Part shown: positions 6,629-15,243 of the stretch, piece after piece
Numbering within the stretch: position 1 is the first letter of the stretch
Layout of the letters: each line of letters opens with the position of its first letter
Assembly (NCBI GenBank): GCA_903939555.1
Contig: CAJAHV010000383.1
Coordinates: 1 to 18,592 of the forward strand
Origin: an uncultured Alphaproteobacteria bacterium
Lineage (GTDB): Bacteria > Pseudomonadota > Alphaproteobacteria > Sphingomonadales > Sphingomonadaceae
Direction of reading: 5' to 3'
Length of the DNA: 18,592 nucleotides
The notes under the pieces: model-generated
The model's database searches: none
Told to the model about the DNA's origin: nothing
What the model saw: the letters and a program-made list of their open reading frames with translations, nothing else
Program-made: the position numbers and the translations under genes

Positions 6629-6663
6629 GACGGGCGGCACCCGGTTCCCCGGTGCCGCCCGTC
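6629..6663 (-). terminator. Strong hairpin terminator after the flagellin gene
   Basis: A perfect 13-bp inverted repeat, GACGGGCGGCACC (6629-6641) and GGTGCCGCCCGTC (6651-6663), has a 9-nt loop. It starts 24 bases past the flagellin stop, in the direction of flagellin transcription. Only a short TTT follows on the minus strand (GCCGTTTCGG), so the stem does most of the work. It also separates the flagellin transcript from the tRNA-Ser gene. Confidence 0.7.
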
Positions 6664-6687
6664 CCTCGTCCGGCCCTCCCGGCAGTG

Positions 6688-8880
6688 TTACCGCAGCAGC
6701 GACATCACCTGCTGTTGCGACTGATTGGCCTGCGCCAGCATTGCCTGCGCCGCCTGGCCCAATACCTGTGACTTGGCAAGGTTGGTGGTTTCCGCCGAAA
6801 AATCGGCGTCGAGGATGCGCGATCGCGACGAAACGAGATTGGTCGAATTCGACGCAAGGTTGTTGACCGCCGCTTCCAGCCGGTTCTGGACGGCACCAAG
6901 GCTGGCACGATCGAGATTGACCGTCTGCAGTGCTTCGTCGATCGAACCCAGTGCGGCGATGGCGCTTTCCTGTGTTGACAGATCAACATCGGCGACCTTC
7001 AGACCGCCATCGTCCGAGCCATATTTATTCTCCTCGAAACCAAGCCGGGTGAAGTTGGAGTTGGTGCCAAAGGCCAGAGTCCCGGCATCCACCCTGATGC
7101 CCTTCGACGAGGACAGCGACACCGTCGAATAGGCAGTCTGCACCGTATCGCCCGAAAAATCGGTCGGATCGGCCAAACCTTGTACGGTATAAGCGGTATC
7201 ACTGCCGCGGATCGTGACGCTGCCAAGGCCGAAGTTGGCGGCCGAGGTCGCTTCGTCGCTGTCAAAGGCAACAGCGATGTTACGACCATCTGCAGCGGTA
7301 AGCGACAGACCGCCCTTGCCGCTGTCGGAGGCGACCACGCCGGTCAGCCCGCTATACTTGTTGATTTCACGCGCAACATTTTCGCGCGTTGCCTGGGCGG
7401 TATCATTTTCGTCGAGCGTAATGTCGATCTGCACACCGTTGATGGCCAGCGTTGCGGTCGCCGTGGCAGCGATCACCGTCGTCGGCGCCGAACCGTCCAG
7501 GGTCAACGCATTCGCCTTGGCTGTGACATTGGTTTGCGCCGTCGACGCATTGATCGCAGCGGCAATGGCGATCGCCGAACCCGCCTTCTTGGATGACAGC
7601 GCACTGGAATCCGAGAAAGTGTCGTCATCTGAAGTGGCGCCACGAATGGCGATATCGTTGATCTTCAGGTCGCCGGAATTGAGCGTATAGACACCGGCCG
7701 CATTGGTCGCAACGGCGCGGGCATCGGTGGTCACTGCCGAAACACCACGATCATAGGTGCCTACCTGCAGGCCCGAACGGGAAATGCGTCCGGCACTGGT
7801 CGAACTGACGACGATCGGGTCGCCATTGTTGGAGACGAGGTTGAGGCTGCCCGTCTGGCCGCCCAGCTTCACGCCGGTGGCAGCGGCGGTCAGCGTGTCG
7901 AAGCTGGTGATGATATTGCGGCCATCGGCAGCTTCCAGGCGTATCCCCGCCAGGTTGTCGCCGGTATCGACCGCGCGCACCCCGGTCTGACCCGAAATCG
8001 CGTTGATGGCATTGGCAATCAGCGTGCGGTCAGAGGCGGCATTGGCCGTCGTCGTGACCGCAGCAGTTGCCTTGCCATTGATGATCACGGCGCCGGTCAG
8101 CGCCGCAGCGGTCATGGTCTGGCCGGTCATCACAGTTTTGCCGACCACCGCCGAAACGCCGGTCTTCGCACTGGCACGGTTGATTGCCGCGGCCTTGGCG
8201 AGCGCCGAAGCGGATTTTTCACCCGATGACAGATTGTCATCATCGCCCGAAGACGCATCGATATTGACCCCGTTGATGAGCAGATCGGCAGCAATCAGCG
8301 CTTCGTTCGCCGACAAGTCGGTCGACGTGGCCTTGAAGGCGCCGCTTGCCGACAAGGCGGCGGTGGCCCCGGTGCCGAGATCGGCGGCACGTGACGATCC
8401 GATGTCGAAGCGAACGGTTTCCCCGGCGCGGCTGCCGGTCTGCAACTGCAGGCCTTTGGCCGAACCATCGAGCAGCTTGATGCCGTTGAAGTTGGTACGC
8501 GAACCGATGTTGTCGATCTCGCTGGTCAATTGCTTGATTTCGGCCTGCATCGCCTTGCGATCGTCGCCAGTCACAGTGCCGTTGCTTGCCTGCACGGCAA
8601 GTTCGCGCATGCGCTGCAGCATGTTGGAGACTTCGCCCATGGCGCTTTCCGCCGTCTGCGCCATGCTCATGCCGTCATTGGCGTTGCGCATGGCAACCGC
8701 AAGACCGCGCACATCGGCGGTCATGCGCTGCGAAATGGCGAGCCCGGCGGCATCGTCCTTGGCCGAATTGATACGCAGCCCGGTCGACAGCCGTTCCATG
8801 GCCATCGACAGGCCGGCCTGTGCGGTGCGCTGGCCCTGCTGGGCCGCGAGCGCCGAGACATTGGTGTTGATAACAGTCAT
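6688..8880 (-). CDS. fliC: Flagellin, long form with duplicated internal modules (730 aa)
   Basis: The structural subunit of the flagellar filament, exported by the flagellar type III apparatus. The conserved D0/D1 N-terminus spans about 1-165 (MTVINTNVSALAAQ, LSTGLRINSAKDDAAGLAIS) and the C-terminal partner about 640-730 (ending QSQQQVMSLLR), so both coiled ends are intact. The middle (about 195-600) is enlarged. Flagellin_IN-like modules (IINGK/LAINGV followed by AINAISGQTGV/EINKYSGLTGV and EAADGRNI/TAADGRNI) occur twice, about 205-215 residues apart. The start at 8880 is set by GGGAG eight bases upstream and by the universal MxxINTN opening; a longer open frame to 9081 crosses the sigma-28 promoter and is not used. 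No flagellar assembly genes are in the window, so it may be a dispersed filament gene. Confidence 0.97.
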   Translation of the reverse strand: MTVINTNVSALAAQQGQRTAQAGLSMAMERLSTGLRINSAKDDAAGLAISQRMTADVRGLAVAMRNANDGMSMAQTAESAMGEVSNMLQRMRELAVQASNGTVTGDDRKAMQAEIKQLTSEIDNIGSRTNFNGIKLLDGSAKGLQLQTGSRAGETVRFDIGSSRAADLGTGATAALSASGAFKATSTDLSANEALIAADLLINGVNIDASSGDDDNLSSGEKSASALAKAAAINRASAKTGVSAVVGKTVMTGQTMTAAALTGAVIINGKATAAVTTTANAASDRTLIANAINAISGQTGVRAVDTGDNLAGIRLEAADGRNIITSFDTLTAAATGVKLGGQTGSLNLVSNNGDPIVVSSTSAGRISRSGLQVGTYDRGVSAVTTDARAVATNAAGVYTLNSGDLKINDIAIRGATSDDDTFSDSSALSSKKAGSAIAIAAAINASTAQTNVTAKANALTLDGSAPTTVIAATATATLAINGVQIDITLDENDTAQATRENVAREINKYSGLTGVVASDSGKGGLSLTAADGRNIAVAFDSDEATSAANFGLGSVTIRGSDTAYTVQGLADPTDFSGDTVQTAYSTVSLSSSKGIRVDAGTLAFGTNSNFTRLGFEENKYGSDDGGLKVADVDLSTQESAIAALGSIDEALQTVNLDRASLGAVQNRLEAAVNNLASNSTNLVSSRSRILDADFSAETTNLAKSQVLGQAAQAMLAQANQSQQQVMSLLR

Positions 8881-8936
8881 GATGTATTCTCCCGCTTTCC
8901 CCGGCTTCCGTGGTGTTACGGGAGGCCGTGGTTCCG

Positions 8937-8963
8937 ATATCGGCACGGACGCGGAATGTTTTA
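8937..8963 (-). promoter_or_regulatory. Sigma-28 (FliA) promoter of the flagellin gene
   Basis: On the minus strand TAAA (8963-8960), a 15-base spacer and GCCGATAT (8944-8937) match the FliA consensus TAAA-N15-GCCGATAA in all but the last base. Transcription would begin near 8930, leaving a leader of about 50 bases before the flagellin ATG. This marks the gene as a late-class flagellar gene. Confidence 0.85.
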
Positions 8964-8995
8964 CGCAAAGCCCGAAATGCCCTCTATGAAGGCCT

Positions 8996-9724
8996 ATGCA
9001 GAACCCCTTTGCCCCAATTTCGCTTGCCGGCGTACCCTTTGCCTTGCTGCATCGTGACACGCACCTGCTGGTCATCGACAAACCCGCCGGGTTGGCGGTG
9101 CATCCGGGGCCAAAGACACCCGACAGTCTCGAGGATTATCTGCCCGAGCTCGCCTGCGGCAACCTGCGCTGGCCAGTGATCGCGCACCGCCTCGACCGCG
9201 ACACCTCGGGCTGCCTCGTGCTGGCGCGCCACCCCAAGGCAATCAAGCGCGTCTCGGCATTGTTCGAAGCAAGGCAGGTCAGCAAACTCTATTGGGCGGT
9301 GCTCGCCAGCCTGCCAGATGCCGACAGCGGCACCGTCGATGCGCCGCTCCACAAGATTTCCAGCGCCGAAGCCGGCTGGCGCATGGTCATCGACAAACGC
9401 GGCGCGCGCGCCGTGACACATTGGGAGGTCATCGACCGGGCCGCTCGGCTTATTGCCTTCCGGCCCGAAACCGGTCGTACCCACCAGTTGCGCGTGCATG
9501 CCGCCGCGCTTGGTCATCCGATCCTCGGCGACCCTGTCTATGGCGACGGGAAAGGCCCGATGCGCCTGCACGCCCGCAGCATCACCCTGCCCTATGATGC
9601 CGTAGTGCCGCTCACCGTCACCGCGCCCTTGCCAGCTGACTGGCCGGCGCAGGCGCTGTTCTCACGCGCCAACGGTACCGAATTGCCCGGCGGCGATGGA
9701 TCCCTCCCGCCTACCGGGCGCTGA
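8996..9724 (+). CDS. RluA-family pseudouridine synthase
   Basis: A 242-aa enzyme converting uridine to pseudouridine in rRNA and/or tRNA. The family signature HRLDRDTSG lies at 64-72, with Asp67 the catalytic nucleophile. KPAGLAVHPG is at about 29-38 and GRTHQLRVH at about 160-168, both typical of the RluA fold. There is no N-terminal S4 domain, so it resembles short RluA-type enzymes rather than RluC/RluD; the target position cannot be told from sequence alone. An AAGG lies just before the ATG at 8996. It is divergent from flagellin and its coding start lies only 33 bases beyond the sigma-28 -35 element, so its promoter must overlap that region. The C-terminal tail (last ~15 residues, Gly/Pro-rich) ends inside a short tandem duplication. 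Confidence 0.92.
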   Translation: MQNPFAPISLAGVPFALLHRDTHLLVIDKPAGLAVHPGPKTPDSLEDYLPELACGNLRWPVIAHRLDRDTSGCLVLARHPKAIKRVSALFEARQVSKLYWAVLASLPDADSGTVDAPLHKISSAEAGWRMVIDKRGARAVTHWEVIDRAARLIAFRPETGRTHQLRVHAAALGHPILGDPVYGDGKGPMRLHARSITLPYDAVVPLTVTAPLPADWPAQALFSRANGTELPGGDGSLPPTGR

Positions 9725-9751
9725 CCGGGTGCCTACCGGGCGCTGAACGGG
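9709..9751. repeat. Two-copy tandem repeat (22-base period)
   Basis: GCCTACCGGGCGCTGA-CGGG occurs at 9709-9729 and again at 9731-9751 with a single difference (GACC versus GAAC). The first copy contains the stop codon of the pseudouridine synthase. It looks like a small slippage duplication; no function is evident. Confidence 0.8.
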
Positions 9752-9763
9752 CTGGCACGGCCG

Positions 9764-11836
9764 TCACTTTCCCGAACCCGCCCCGTCGAAGTTCAATCGT
9801 TTCCAGCGCTCGGCAGCGAACAACGCCGACTGGTCGGCATAATGCGACGATCTCGTCCGGATCGTCGCAGCACCGAACTGGTGAACGCTGCGGCTGGTCA
9901 CAGCGCCATCGGGCGCCCATTCGATAAGCATGATGTAACCGTCACCATTGTTGCCGACGCGCCGGCCATCTGGAGACTGCGCGCCGATGATGGCACGCAA
10001 TGTTTCCGGCCCACCGCATACCGGCAGGTCGACCTTGCCACGCCGCAGGCGCTGGAAATCTCCCAGCGGCACATCAAGCCGGCCATAATGCGTGGTCAGC
10101 GTATCGACTGCCTCGCGCAGCGCCGCCGCCGTGTCCGGGCGCGGCTTGTCGAGATAAGCAAAACGGGCGGCCTGGGCAAATGCCGTCGTCACCAATGTAT
10201 CGGCGGGCCCCTTGCAATCGAGCGTCCAGTCCCATTGCCCGATAAGCTGTTGTGCCGCTGCCAGAGCAGGGTCCTTTGTCGTGTCGAGCGCCATCACCTC
10301 ACGGTACCAGTCACCGGCCCAGCCGGCCTTGTCATACCCCTTGTCGAACTTGATGCGCAGCAGGTCGTCGCGTGAAATCGGCTTGTCACCCAGCCCAGCG
10401 AACAATTCCTGATAGCGCAATGCCCGGTTGGTGACATAGGTTTCAATGCCCATCTCGGCCGGAAAATCGCCGCGCTGCTGTTCATCGGCAGGGGCGGTCG
10501 AAAGGAACGGCGTATTATTGCTGTTGCCGACCCAGCCCGCGCGGGGATCGACGGTCATCGGGTCGGCGCGCCACGGCAGATAGCTGGTCCACAATGTTTT
10601 CGACGTGTCGCCGGGCAGCACGCCTTTCCAGTCATAATCCTTCAACCGCACCGGGAAGCGGGCATTATAATACATGCCGATATGGCCGGCGGCATCGGCA
10701 TAGACGAAATTGGTGCCGCTAATCGCCTGCATCTCCATCGCCTGATGCCATTCATCGCGGGTGCGGGCCTTGTTGAGCCGGTAATATTGGGTCACCTGAC
10801 GCACATCGTCGATGCCGGCATAGCGAATGGCAAAGAACCCCTTGTCGTTGCGGACAACCGGGCCATGGGCAGAGCGGTAGATGGTGCGCGGCACCGGCAG
10901 CACCACGGGGCCTAACCTGACGCGCAGCCAGACCCGTTCCGATTGCAGCGGCAGCCATTTGCCATCGAGCCGATATTCGGTCCCGGCATCGTTGACCACC
11001 AGCTTGTAGACATCAATAAGGTCGGGGCGGTTGACGGTGTTGGTCCAGCCCAGCGTCTTGTTGTGGCCCAGCAACGGATACGGCGCACCGGGGAATAGCG
11101 CACCGGCGAAATCCCAGCCCTGCCCGGAATGAACAACGACTTCCCACCAGGATACGCCGCCTTCCCAGGGCTGGTGCGAATTGACGATCAGTCGCGTCAC
11201 GCCATCGGCCGAACGCTTGCCCGCCACGGCAAACCCATTCGAGCCACGTTCATCGGCCGGCCCGGCATCGCGCGGCACCGGATCACCTGCAACCAGCGCG
11301 CCAAGCGGCTTGTCGAGGCCGAAGAAGAACGGCGAGCGCAGCATGAAACCGGCAACGATATCCTGGCCATTGACCGGAAACAGCCCGCGGATCCGCTGTT
11401 CCGATCGATGCCCGGCGGCATATTCATTGAGCCCTTGCGCATAGGCTTCGAGCAGCGCGCGGGTATCGGCCGGCAGTTCGCCATAGTGGGCCGCCGCGGT
11501 CTGGTTGGCGCCGAGCAGCGCGCCGGCGAAATCGACCTTGGCGCCATCTTCGCCGGTTATCGCACCGCCACGACCGCGTACGGCAGCAATGACTTCTTCA
11601 AGGTTGCGGAAATCATCCTGGGCATGGGCGATCGCCAAGCCGTAGGAAACATCGGCATCGGTCTTGCCAAAGATGTGCGGTACGCCCCAACTGTCGCGCA
11701 CGATGCGAACGTCGCGCTTGTGCACCGGATCGGCAACCGACGCCGTTGCCGTCAGCCCGTCCCAGCTCGCCAGCCCGACAAACACTGTCGCCAATACCGC
11801 CGCCAGCGCCAGCAGCGCCTTTACCCATTTCGGCAT
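9764..11836 (-). CDS. Penicillin-acylase-family (S45) Ntn hydrolase
   Basis: A 690-aa amidase precursor that should self-cleave into alpha and beta chains. An N-terminal hydrophobic segment (about 6-24) indicates export or membrane anchoring. The cleavage site is RGSNGFAV, with Ser199 the new N-terminal nucleophile. In beta-chain numbering His23 (residue 221, NSHQPW), Val70 (268) and Asn242 (440, GNSNNTPF) fall where penicillin G acylase and PvdQ carry their His23, Val70 and catalytic Asn, so the enzyme looks active. Family substrates include beta-lactam side chains and N-acyl homoserine lactones; this substrate is not decidable here. The start at 11836 is chosen over the frame from 12001 because the signal peptide begins there and TGACATG joins it to the amidohydrolase stop, implying co-translation. 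Confidence 0.9.
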   Translation of the reverse strand: MPKWVKALLALAAVLATVFVGLASWDGLTATASVADPVHKRDVRIVRDSWGVPHIFGKTDADVSYGLAIAHAQDDFRNLEEVIAAVRGRGGAITGEDGAKVDFAGALLGANQTAAAHYGELPADTRALLEAYAQGLNEYAAGHRSEQRIRGLFPVNGQDIVAGFMLRSPFFFGLDKPLGALVAGDPVPRDAGPADERGSNGFAVAGKRSADGVTRLIVNSHQPWEGGVSWWEVVVHSGQGWDFAGALFPGAPYPLLGHNKTLGWTNTVNRPDLIDVYKLVVNDAGTEYRLDGKWLPLQSERVWLRVRLGPVVLPVPRTIYRSAHGPVVRNDKGFFAIRYAGIDDVRQVTQYYRLNKARTRDEWHQAMEMQAISGTNFVYADAAGHIGMYYNARFPVRLKDYDWKGVLPGDTSKTLWTSYLPWRADPMTVDPRAGWVGNSNNTPFLSTAPADEQQRGDFPAEMGIETYVTNRALRYQELFAGLGDKPISRDDLLRIKFDKGYDKAGWAGDWYREVMALDTTKDPALAAAQQLIGQWDWTLDCKGPADTLVTTAFAQAARFAYLDKPRPDTAAALREAVDTLTTHYGRLDVPLGDFQRLRRGKVDLPVCGGPETLRAIIGAQSPDGRRVGNNGDGYIMLIEWAPDGAVTSRSVHQFGAATIRTRSSHYADQSALFAAERWKRLNFDGAGSGK

Positions 11837-11837
11837 G

Positions 11838-13130
11838 TCAGCGTGTGTCCTTGACCAGATTGCCGCCCTTGATGACCACCGGTACCGACAACAGGATCGA
11901 CACATCGGCCAGCGGATCACCCCTGACCGCGATGATATCGGCAAAGCGGCCCACCGCGATGGCGCCGACATCCGCCGACCGGCCCAGCGCTTCGCCGGCA
12001 TTGACCGTCGCGGCCTGGATCGCCTCCAGCGGCGTCATTCCCCATTCGGTCATCTTGGCGAATTGCCGCGCATTCTGGCCGTGCGGATAGACACCGGCAT
12101 CGCTGCCGAACACCATTTTCACACCGGCCTTGTGCGCCGCCTGGAAGGTCTGGCGCTGTTTCAGCCCGACCTCGCGTTCCTTGGCGAGGTTTTCCTCGGG
12201 CACACCATTTTTTGCGCCTTCGGCAAGGATGTAATCGTCATTGTAGATGTCCATCGAGAACCAGGCGCCGGACTTTCTGGCGAGCTCGAAACTGGTGCTG
12301 TCGGCAAAACTGGCATGTTCGATCGTGTCAACGCCGGCGCGCAGCGCGCTGTTGATGCCGCTGTTGCCATGCGCATGGGCCGCGACCTTCATGCCCAGCA
12401 TATGGGCTTCGGCGACCAGCGCGTCCATTTCGGCCTGGCTGTACTGCTGCGCGCCAAGGCTGGTACCCGATGAAAACACCCCGCCGGTCGCGCAAAACTT
12501 GATCACTTCGGCGCCGCGCCGGTGCAATTCGCGCACTTTCCCGCGAATGGCGTCGGGGCCATCGGCAATGCCGGGCCGCGGAAAATCGAACTCGGCGGGA
12601 TATTGATTGGTATCGCAATGCCCGCCAGTAGCACCCATCGCATGGGTTGCCGCCACGATGCGCGGCCCCGGCACATAACCGCCTTCAATCCCCTGCTTGA
12701 GCGCCAGATCGTCATAGCCATCGGACCCGACGTTGCGGACGGTGGTGAACCCTGCTGCCAGCGTCTGCGCGGCATGCGCCACCCCGATGACAGCCTGGAA
12801 CGAGCGCACATAGCGCAATTGCCGATCCCCTCCCAATCGCGGGTCGCTCGTCAGATGGACGTGCATGTCGATCAGGCCGGGCAGGATGGTCAGATCACCC
12901 AGATCGATGGCGCGGGCACCGGCCGGCACCGCGATGCTGCCCGCCGGGCCGGCTGCGATGATACGGCCATCGTTGACCACCACGACGGGTGCAGCGACCA
13001 TGCGCCCGGTGAGGACATCGACCATCCGGGCCGCCGTAATCACCTGGGTTTCAGCGGCCAGCGGCGCCGCACTGCCAAGCAGCGCGGCCAGCAGCAGCAT
13101 CCTGCCCGCCCCGAATTGCCTTGTGAACAT
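11838..13130 (-). CDS. Secreted prolidase-like amidohydrolase
   Basis: A 430-aa metal-dependent hydrolase of the amidohydrolase superfamily. A signal peptide (about 1-26, cleavage likely near PLAA-ETQ) precedes a small beta-sandwich and the TIM barrel. Metal ligands: His90/His92 (DMHVHLT), the carboxylated Lys211 (VIKFCATGG), a His in AHAHG (252-254), His272 (IEHASF) and Asp344 (FGSDAGV), the set for a binuclear centre. The pattern matches imidazolonepropionase/Xaa-Pro or Xaa-Arg/Lys dipeptidase-like enzymes; the exact dipeptide or amide is unknown. The start at 13130 was preferred to 13172 because it opens with a signal peptide and GGGG sits close before it; Met11 is an alternative. One base separates its stop from the acylase start. 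Confidence 0.88.
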   Translation of the reverse strand: MFTRQFGAGRMLLLAALLGSAAPLAAETQVITAARMVDVLTGRMVAAPVVVVNDGRIIAAGPAGSIAVPAGARAIDLGDLTILPGLIDMHVHLTSDPRLGGDRQLRYVRSFQAVIGVAHAAQTLAAGFTTVRNVGSDGYDDLALKQGIEGGYVPGPRIVAATHAMGATGGHCDTNQYPAEFDFPRPGIADGPDAIRGKVRELHRRGAEVIKFCATGGVFSSGTSLGAQQYSQAEMDALVAEAHMLGMKVAAHAHGNSGINSALRAGVDTIEHASFADSTSFELARKSGAWFSMDIYNDDYILAEGAKNGVPEENLAKEREVGLKQRQTFQAAHKAGVKMVFGSDAGVYPHGQNARQFAKMTEWGMTPLEAIQAATVNAGEALGRSADVGAIAVGRFADIIAVRGDPLADVSILLSVPVVIKGGNLVKDTR

Positions 13131-13218
13131 CTTCCCCACCCCCGACCTTGTTGCCACGACAGGTCGCAGCAAAGCGCCAGCGGCGCAAGTTGGCCCAGCA
13201 ACTATTGCGCCGCCGGCG

Positions 13219-14280
13219 CTATGCCGCCAACCCTGTCAATGGCATGTCGACCTCGGCGAGCGCCGCGAGGAACTCGTCGCATGATCGTTCCCAGCTGAAC
13301 CGTGCACCATAGGCGGCGCAATCGCTGCGCCGCGCCCGCAAAGCCGCCTGCAGCGCCATCGCCAGATCGTCATCGACGCCGCCGATCCGCGCCCGCACCG
13401 GCCCCTCGGTTCCCAGCGCATCGCTGCCCAGAATGTCGAGCGGCCCTGGAACCGGAAAGCCAGCAACCGGCGTACCACAGGCAAGCGCTTCAATGATCAC
13501 CAGCCCGAAGGTATCGGTACGGCTGGGAAAGGCGAGAACATCGGCGCCGGCATAGGTGGAAGCCAGCGCATCGCCATGCAGCGCGCCGAGGAAATGTGCC
13601 TGCGGGTAACGCGTCATCAGATTTTCCAGTGCCGGCCCGTCGCCGACCACGACCTTTGATCCCGGCCAATCGGCAGCCAGAAACGCCTCGATATTCTTTT
13701 CCACCGCCACCCGGCCGACATGCAGCGCGATCGGGCGCGGCATGTCGGCAAAGGCCGGGTGCGGTGCACGATCGGCGGTGAACAACCGCAAATCGACGCC
13801 GCGCGTCCAGGGCCGGGTGTGATGCAGACCATGTTCTGCGAGCTCGGCCGCCAATCGCGGCGTCGCGACCAGCACATGGCTGGCGGCGCGGTGAAAGCGT
13901 TCGAGCACGCGCCAGAATGGCCGCGGCGACAAGCCGGTACGCGCCGCGACATAATCGGGAAAGCGCGTGTGGAACGACGTGGTAAAGGGCACGCCATTAG
14001 ACAGACACCAACCGCGCGCCAGCCAGCCGAGCGGGCCTTCGGTGGCGATATGGACGGCATCGGGATCGAACCCGGCGATCTTTGCAGCGATCGTGCGCCG
14101 CGTCGTCATTGCCAGCCGGATTTCGGGGTAGCTTGGCATCGGCACCGAAAAGAAGCGGTCGGGGGTGATCGTCTGCACCCGGTGCCCGCGCGCCGTGGCG
14201 ATGTCGGTGACGGTGGACAGCGTCCGCACCACGCCATTGACCTGCGGGCTCCAGGCGTCGCTGACAAGGGTAATGCGCAT
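13219..14280 (-). CDS. agt: GT4 glycosyltransferase, probable Agt-type diacylglycerol glycosyltransferase
   Basis: A 353-aa GT-B glycosyltransferase. The N-terminal lobe opens MRITLVSDAWSPQVNGVVRT, with SFHTRFPDY near 102-110. The C-terminal lobe has LHVGRVAVEKN (187-196), VVGDGP (211-216) and the nucleotide-sugar motif DTFGLVIIEALACGTPV (256-272; Asp256 and Glu264 at the EX7E positions). The start at 14280 shares one base with the stop of the metallophosphoesterase (TGATG); the long open frame to 14604 only overlaps that gene. Adjacency to a PlcP homologue matches the lipid-remodelling pairs of phosphate-starved alphaproteobacteria, where Agt glycosylates the diacylglycerol released by PlcP. 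The specific role is inferred from that context; other GT4 roles (mannosyl- or sulfolipid-type transfer) are possible. Confidence 0.78.
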   Translation of the reverse strand: MRITLVSDAWSPQVNGVVRTLSTVTDIATARGHRVQTITPDRFFSVPMPSYPEIRLAMTTRRTIAAKIAGFDPDAVHIATEGPLGWLARGWCLSNGVPFTTSFHTRFPDYVAARTGLSPRPFWRVLERFHRAASHVLVATPRLAAELAEHGLHHTRPWTRGVDLRLFTADRAPHPAFADMPRPIALHVGRVAVEKNIEAFLAADWPGSKVVVGDGPALENLMTRYPQAHFLGALHGDALASTYAGADVLAFPSRTDTFGLVIIEALACGTPVAGFPVPGPLDILGSDALGTEGPVRARIGGVDDDLAMALQAALRARRSDCAAYGARFSWERSCDEFLAALAEVDMPLTGLAA

Positions 14281-15209
14281 CAGGCGGTCTCCAGCACAGG
14301 CAAGCGGCTGACGGGAACCGGCGCACTGGCGGCGGCGTGCAATGCCTTGGTCCGCGCCGCCCAGTCGAGAATTTCGATGCGGCCATCGAAATGTTCGACA
14401 AGCGCAGTGCAGCTTTCCACCCAGTCGCCATCGTTCATGTATAGCACGCCATCGAAATCGCGGATTTCGGCGGAATGGATATGGCCGCAGATGACGCCAT
14501 CGACACCGCGTTCGCGCGCTGCATGGGCGACGACTTCCTCGAAGCGCGAAATGAAGGCGACGGCATTCTTGACGCGGTGCTTGATATACGCCGACAGCGA
14601 CCAATAGGGCAGGCCGAACTGGCGGCGCAGCGCATTGAACCAGACGTTCATGCGCAACAGCACCGAGTAACCGACGTCGCCCAGGAACGCGAGCCAGCGG
14701 GCATAGAGCACCACGCCGTCGAATTCGTCACCGTGCAGCACCAGCAGGCGCTTGCCATCGGCGGTGACATGGATAGCCTCCTGCATCACCTCGACCCCGC
14801 CGAAGGCCAGCCCGGTGTAATCACGCAATGCCTCGTCGTGATTGCCGGGAATGTAGACGACACGCGTGCCCTTGTTGGCGAGCTTGAGCACGCGGCGGAT
14901 GATGTCGTTATGGCGCGGCGGCCAGTACCAGCCGCGCTTCAGCCGCCAACCGTCTATGATGTCGCCGACCAGGTAGAGCGTCTCGGGTTTGATCGAATGC
15001 AGGAAGTCGTGGAGCAATTCGGCATTGCAACCTGCTGTGCCGAGATGGGTATCGCTGATCCAGACGGTGCGGAATTTCAGCTTGCCGCGCGAGGACAGTT
15101 CGTCGCCGTGGCGCCAATGCCGGCGACCGGTCCCCGCTGCATGCGGCGCTTCTTCATCGTCGTCATCACTGTCGGCCAGGTCGAACGCTACCAGCGGGTG
15201 TCTTGCCAT
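14280..15209 (-). CDS. plcP: PlcP-type phospholipase C (metallophosphoesterase)
   Basis: A 309-aa calcineurin-like phosphoesterase, commonly annotated as UDP-2,3-diacylglucosamine pyrophosphatase-like. Metal motifs: SDTHLG (52-57), VGDIIDGWRLKRGWYWP (81-97), GNHDE (122-126), LHGDEFD (158-164) and GHIH (242-245), with GDWVESCTALVEH near 261-273. From memory, WRLKRxWYWP and GDWVESCTA are shared with Sinorhizobium meliloti PlcP, which degrades phospholipids to diacylglycerol under phosphate limitation. An acidic N-terminal extension (residues 10-25, with four Asp in a row) precedes the domain. It is overlapped by agt downstream, and a PHO-box-like site with a -10 lies 49 bases upstream of its ATG. 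LpxH-type activity is the main alternative, less likely given the pair and promoter. Confidence 0.82.
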   Translation of the reverse strand: MARHPLVAFDLADSDDDDEEAPHAAGTGRRHWRHGDELSSRGKLKFRTVWISDTHLGTAGCNAELLHDFLHSIKPETLYLVGDIIDGWRLKRGWYWPPRHNDIIRRVLKLANKGTRVVYIPGNHDEALRDYTGLAFGGVEVMQEAIHVTADGKRLLVLHGDEFDGVVLYARWLAFLGDVGYSVLLRMNVWFNALRRQFGLPYWSLSAYIKHRVKNAVAFISRFEEVVAHAARERGVDGVICGHIHSAEIRDFDGVLYMNDGDWVESCTALVEHFDGRIEILDWAARTKALHAAASAPVPVSRLPVLETA

Positions 15210-15243
15210 CGGCTCGGCTTCCCATCGCTTCGGATGGACGACC

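Noticed and set aside
8003..8989. Long open frame (328 codons) on the plus strand opposite the flagellin gene
   Set aside because: It lies antisense to a secure flagellin, is Ala/Ser/Val-rich without domain signatures, and reflects the GC-rich codon pattern of the real gene.
8881..9081. N-terminal extension of the flagellin frame
   Set aside because: Flagellins begin MxxINTN, a ribosome site precedes the ATG at 8880, and the extension would cover the sigma-28 promoter.
11837..12001. N-terminal extension of the acylase frame
   Set aside because: It overlaps the amidohydrolase coding sequence; the signal peptide begins at 11836.
13174..13186. Small hairpin GCGCC-AGC-GGCGC between agt and the amidohydrolase, considered as a terminator
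   Set aside because: A 3-nt loop and 5-bp stem followed by only TTT; too weak to say the operon ends here.
14281..14604. N-terminal extension of the glycosyltransferase frame
   Set aside because: It overlaps plcP entirely and is Arg/Cys-rich shadow sequence; the family start is MRITLVSDAW at 14280.
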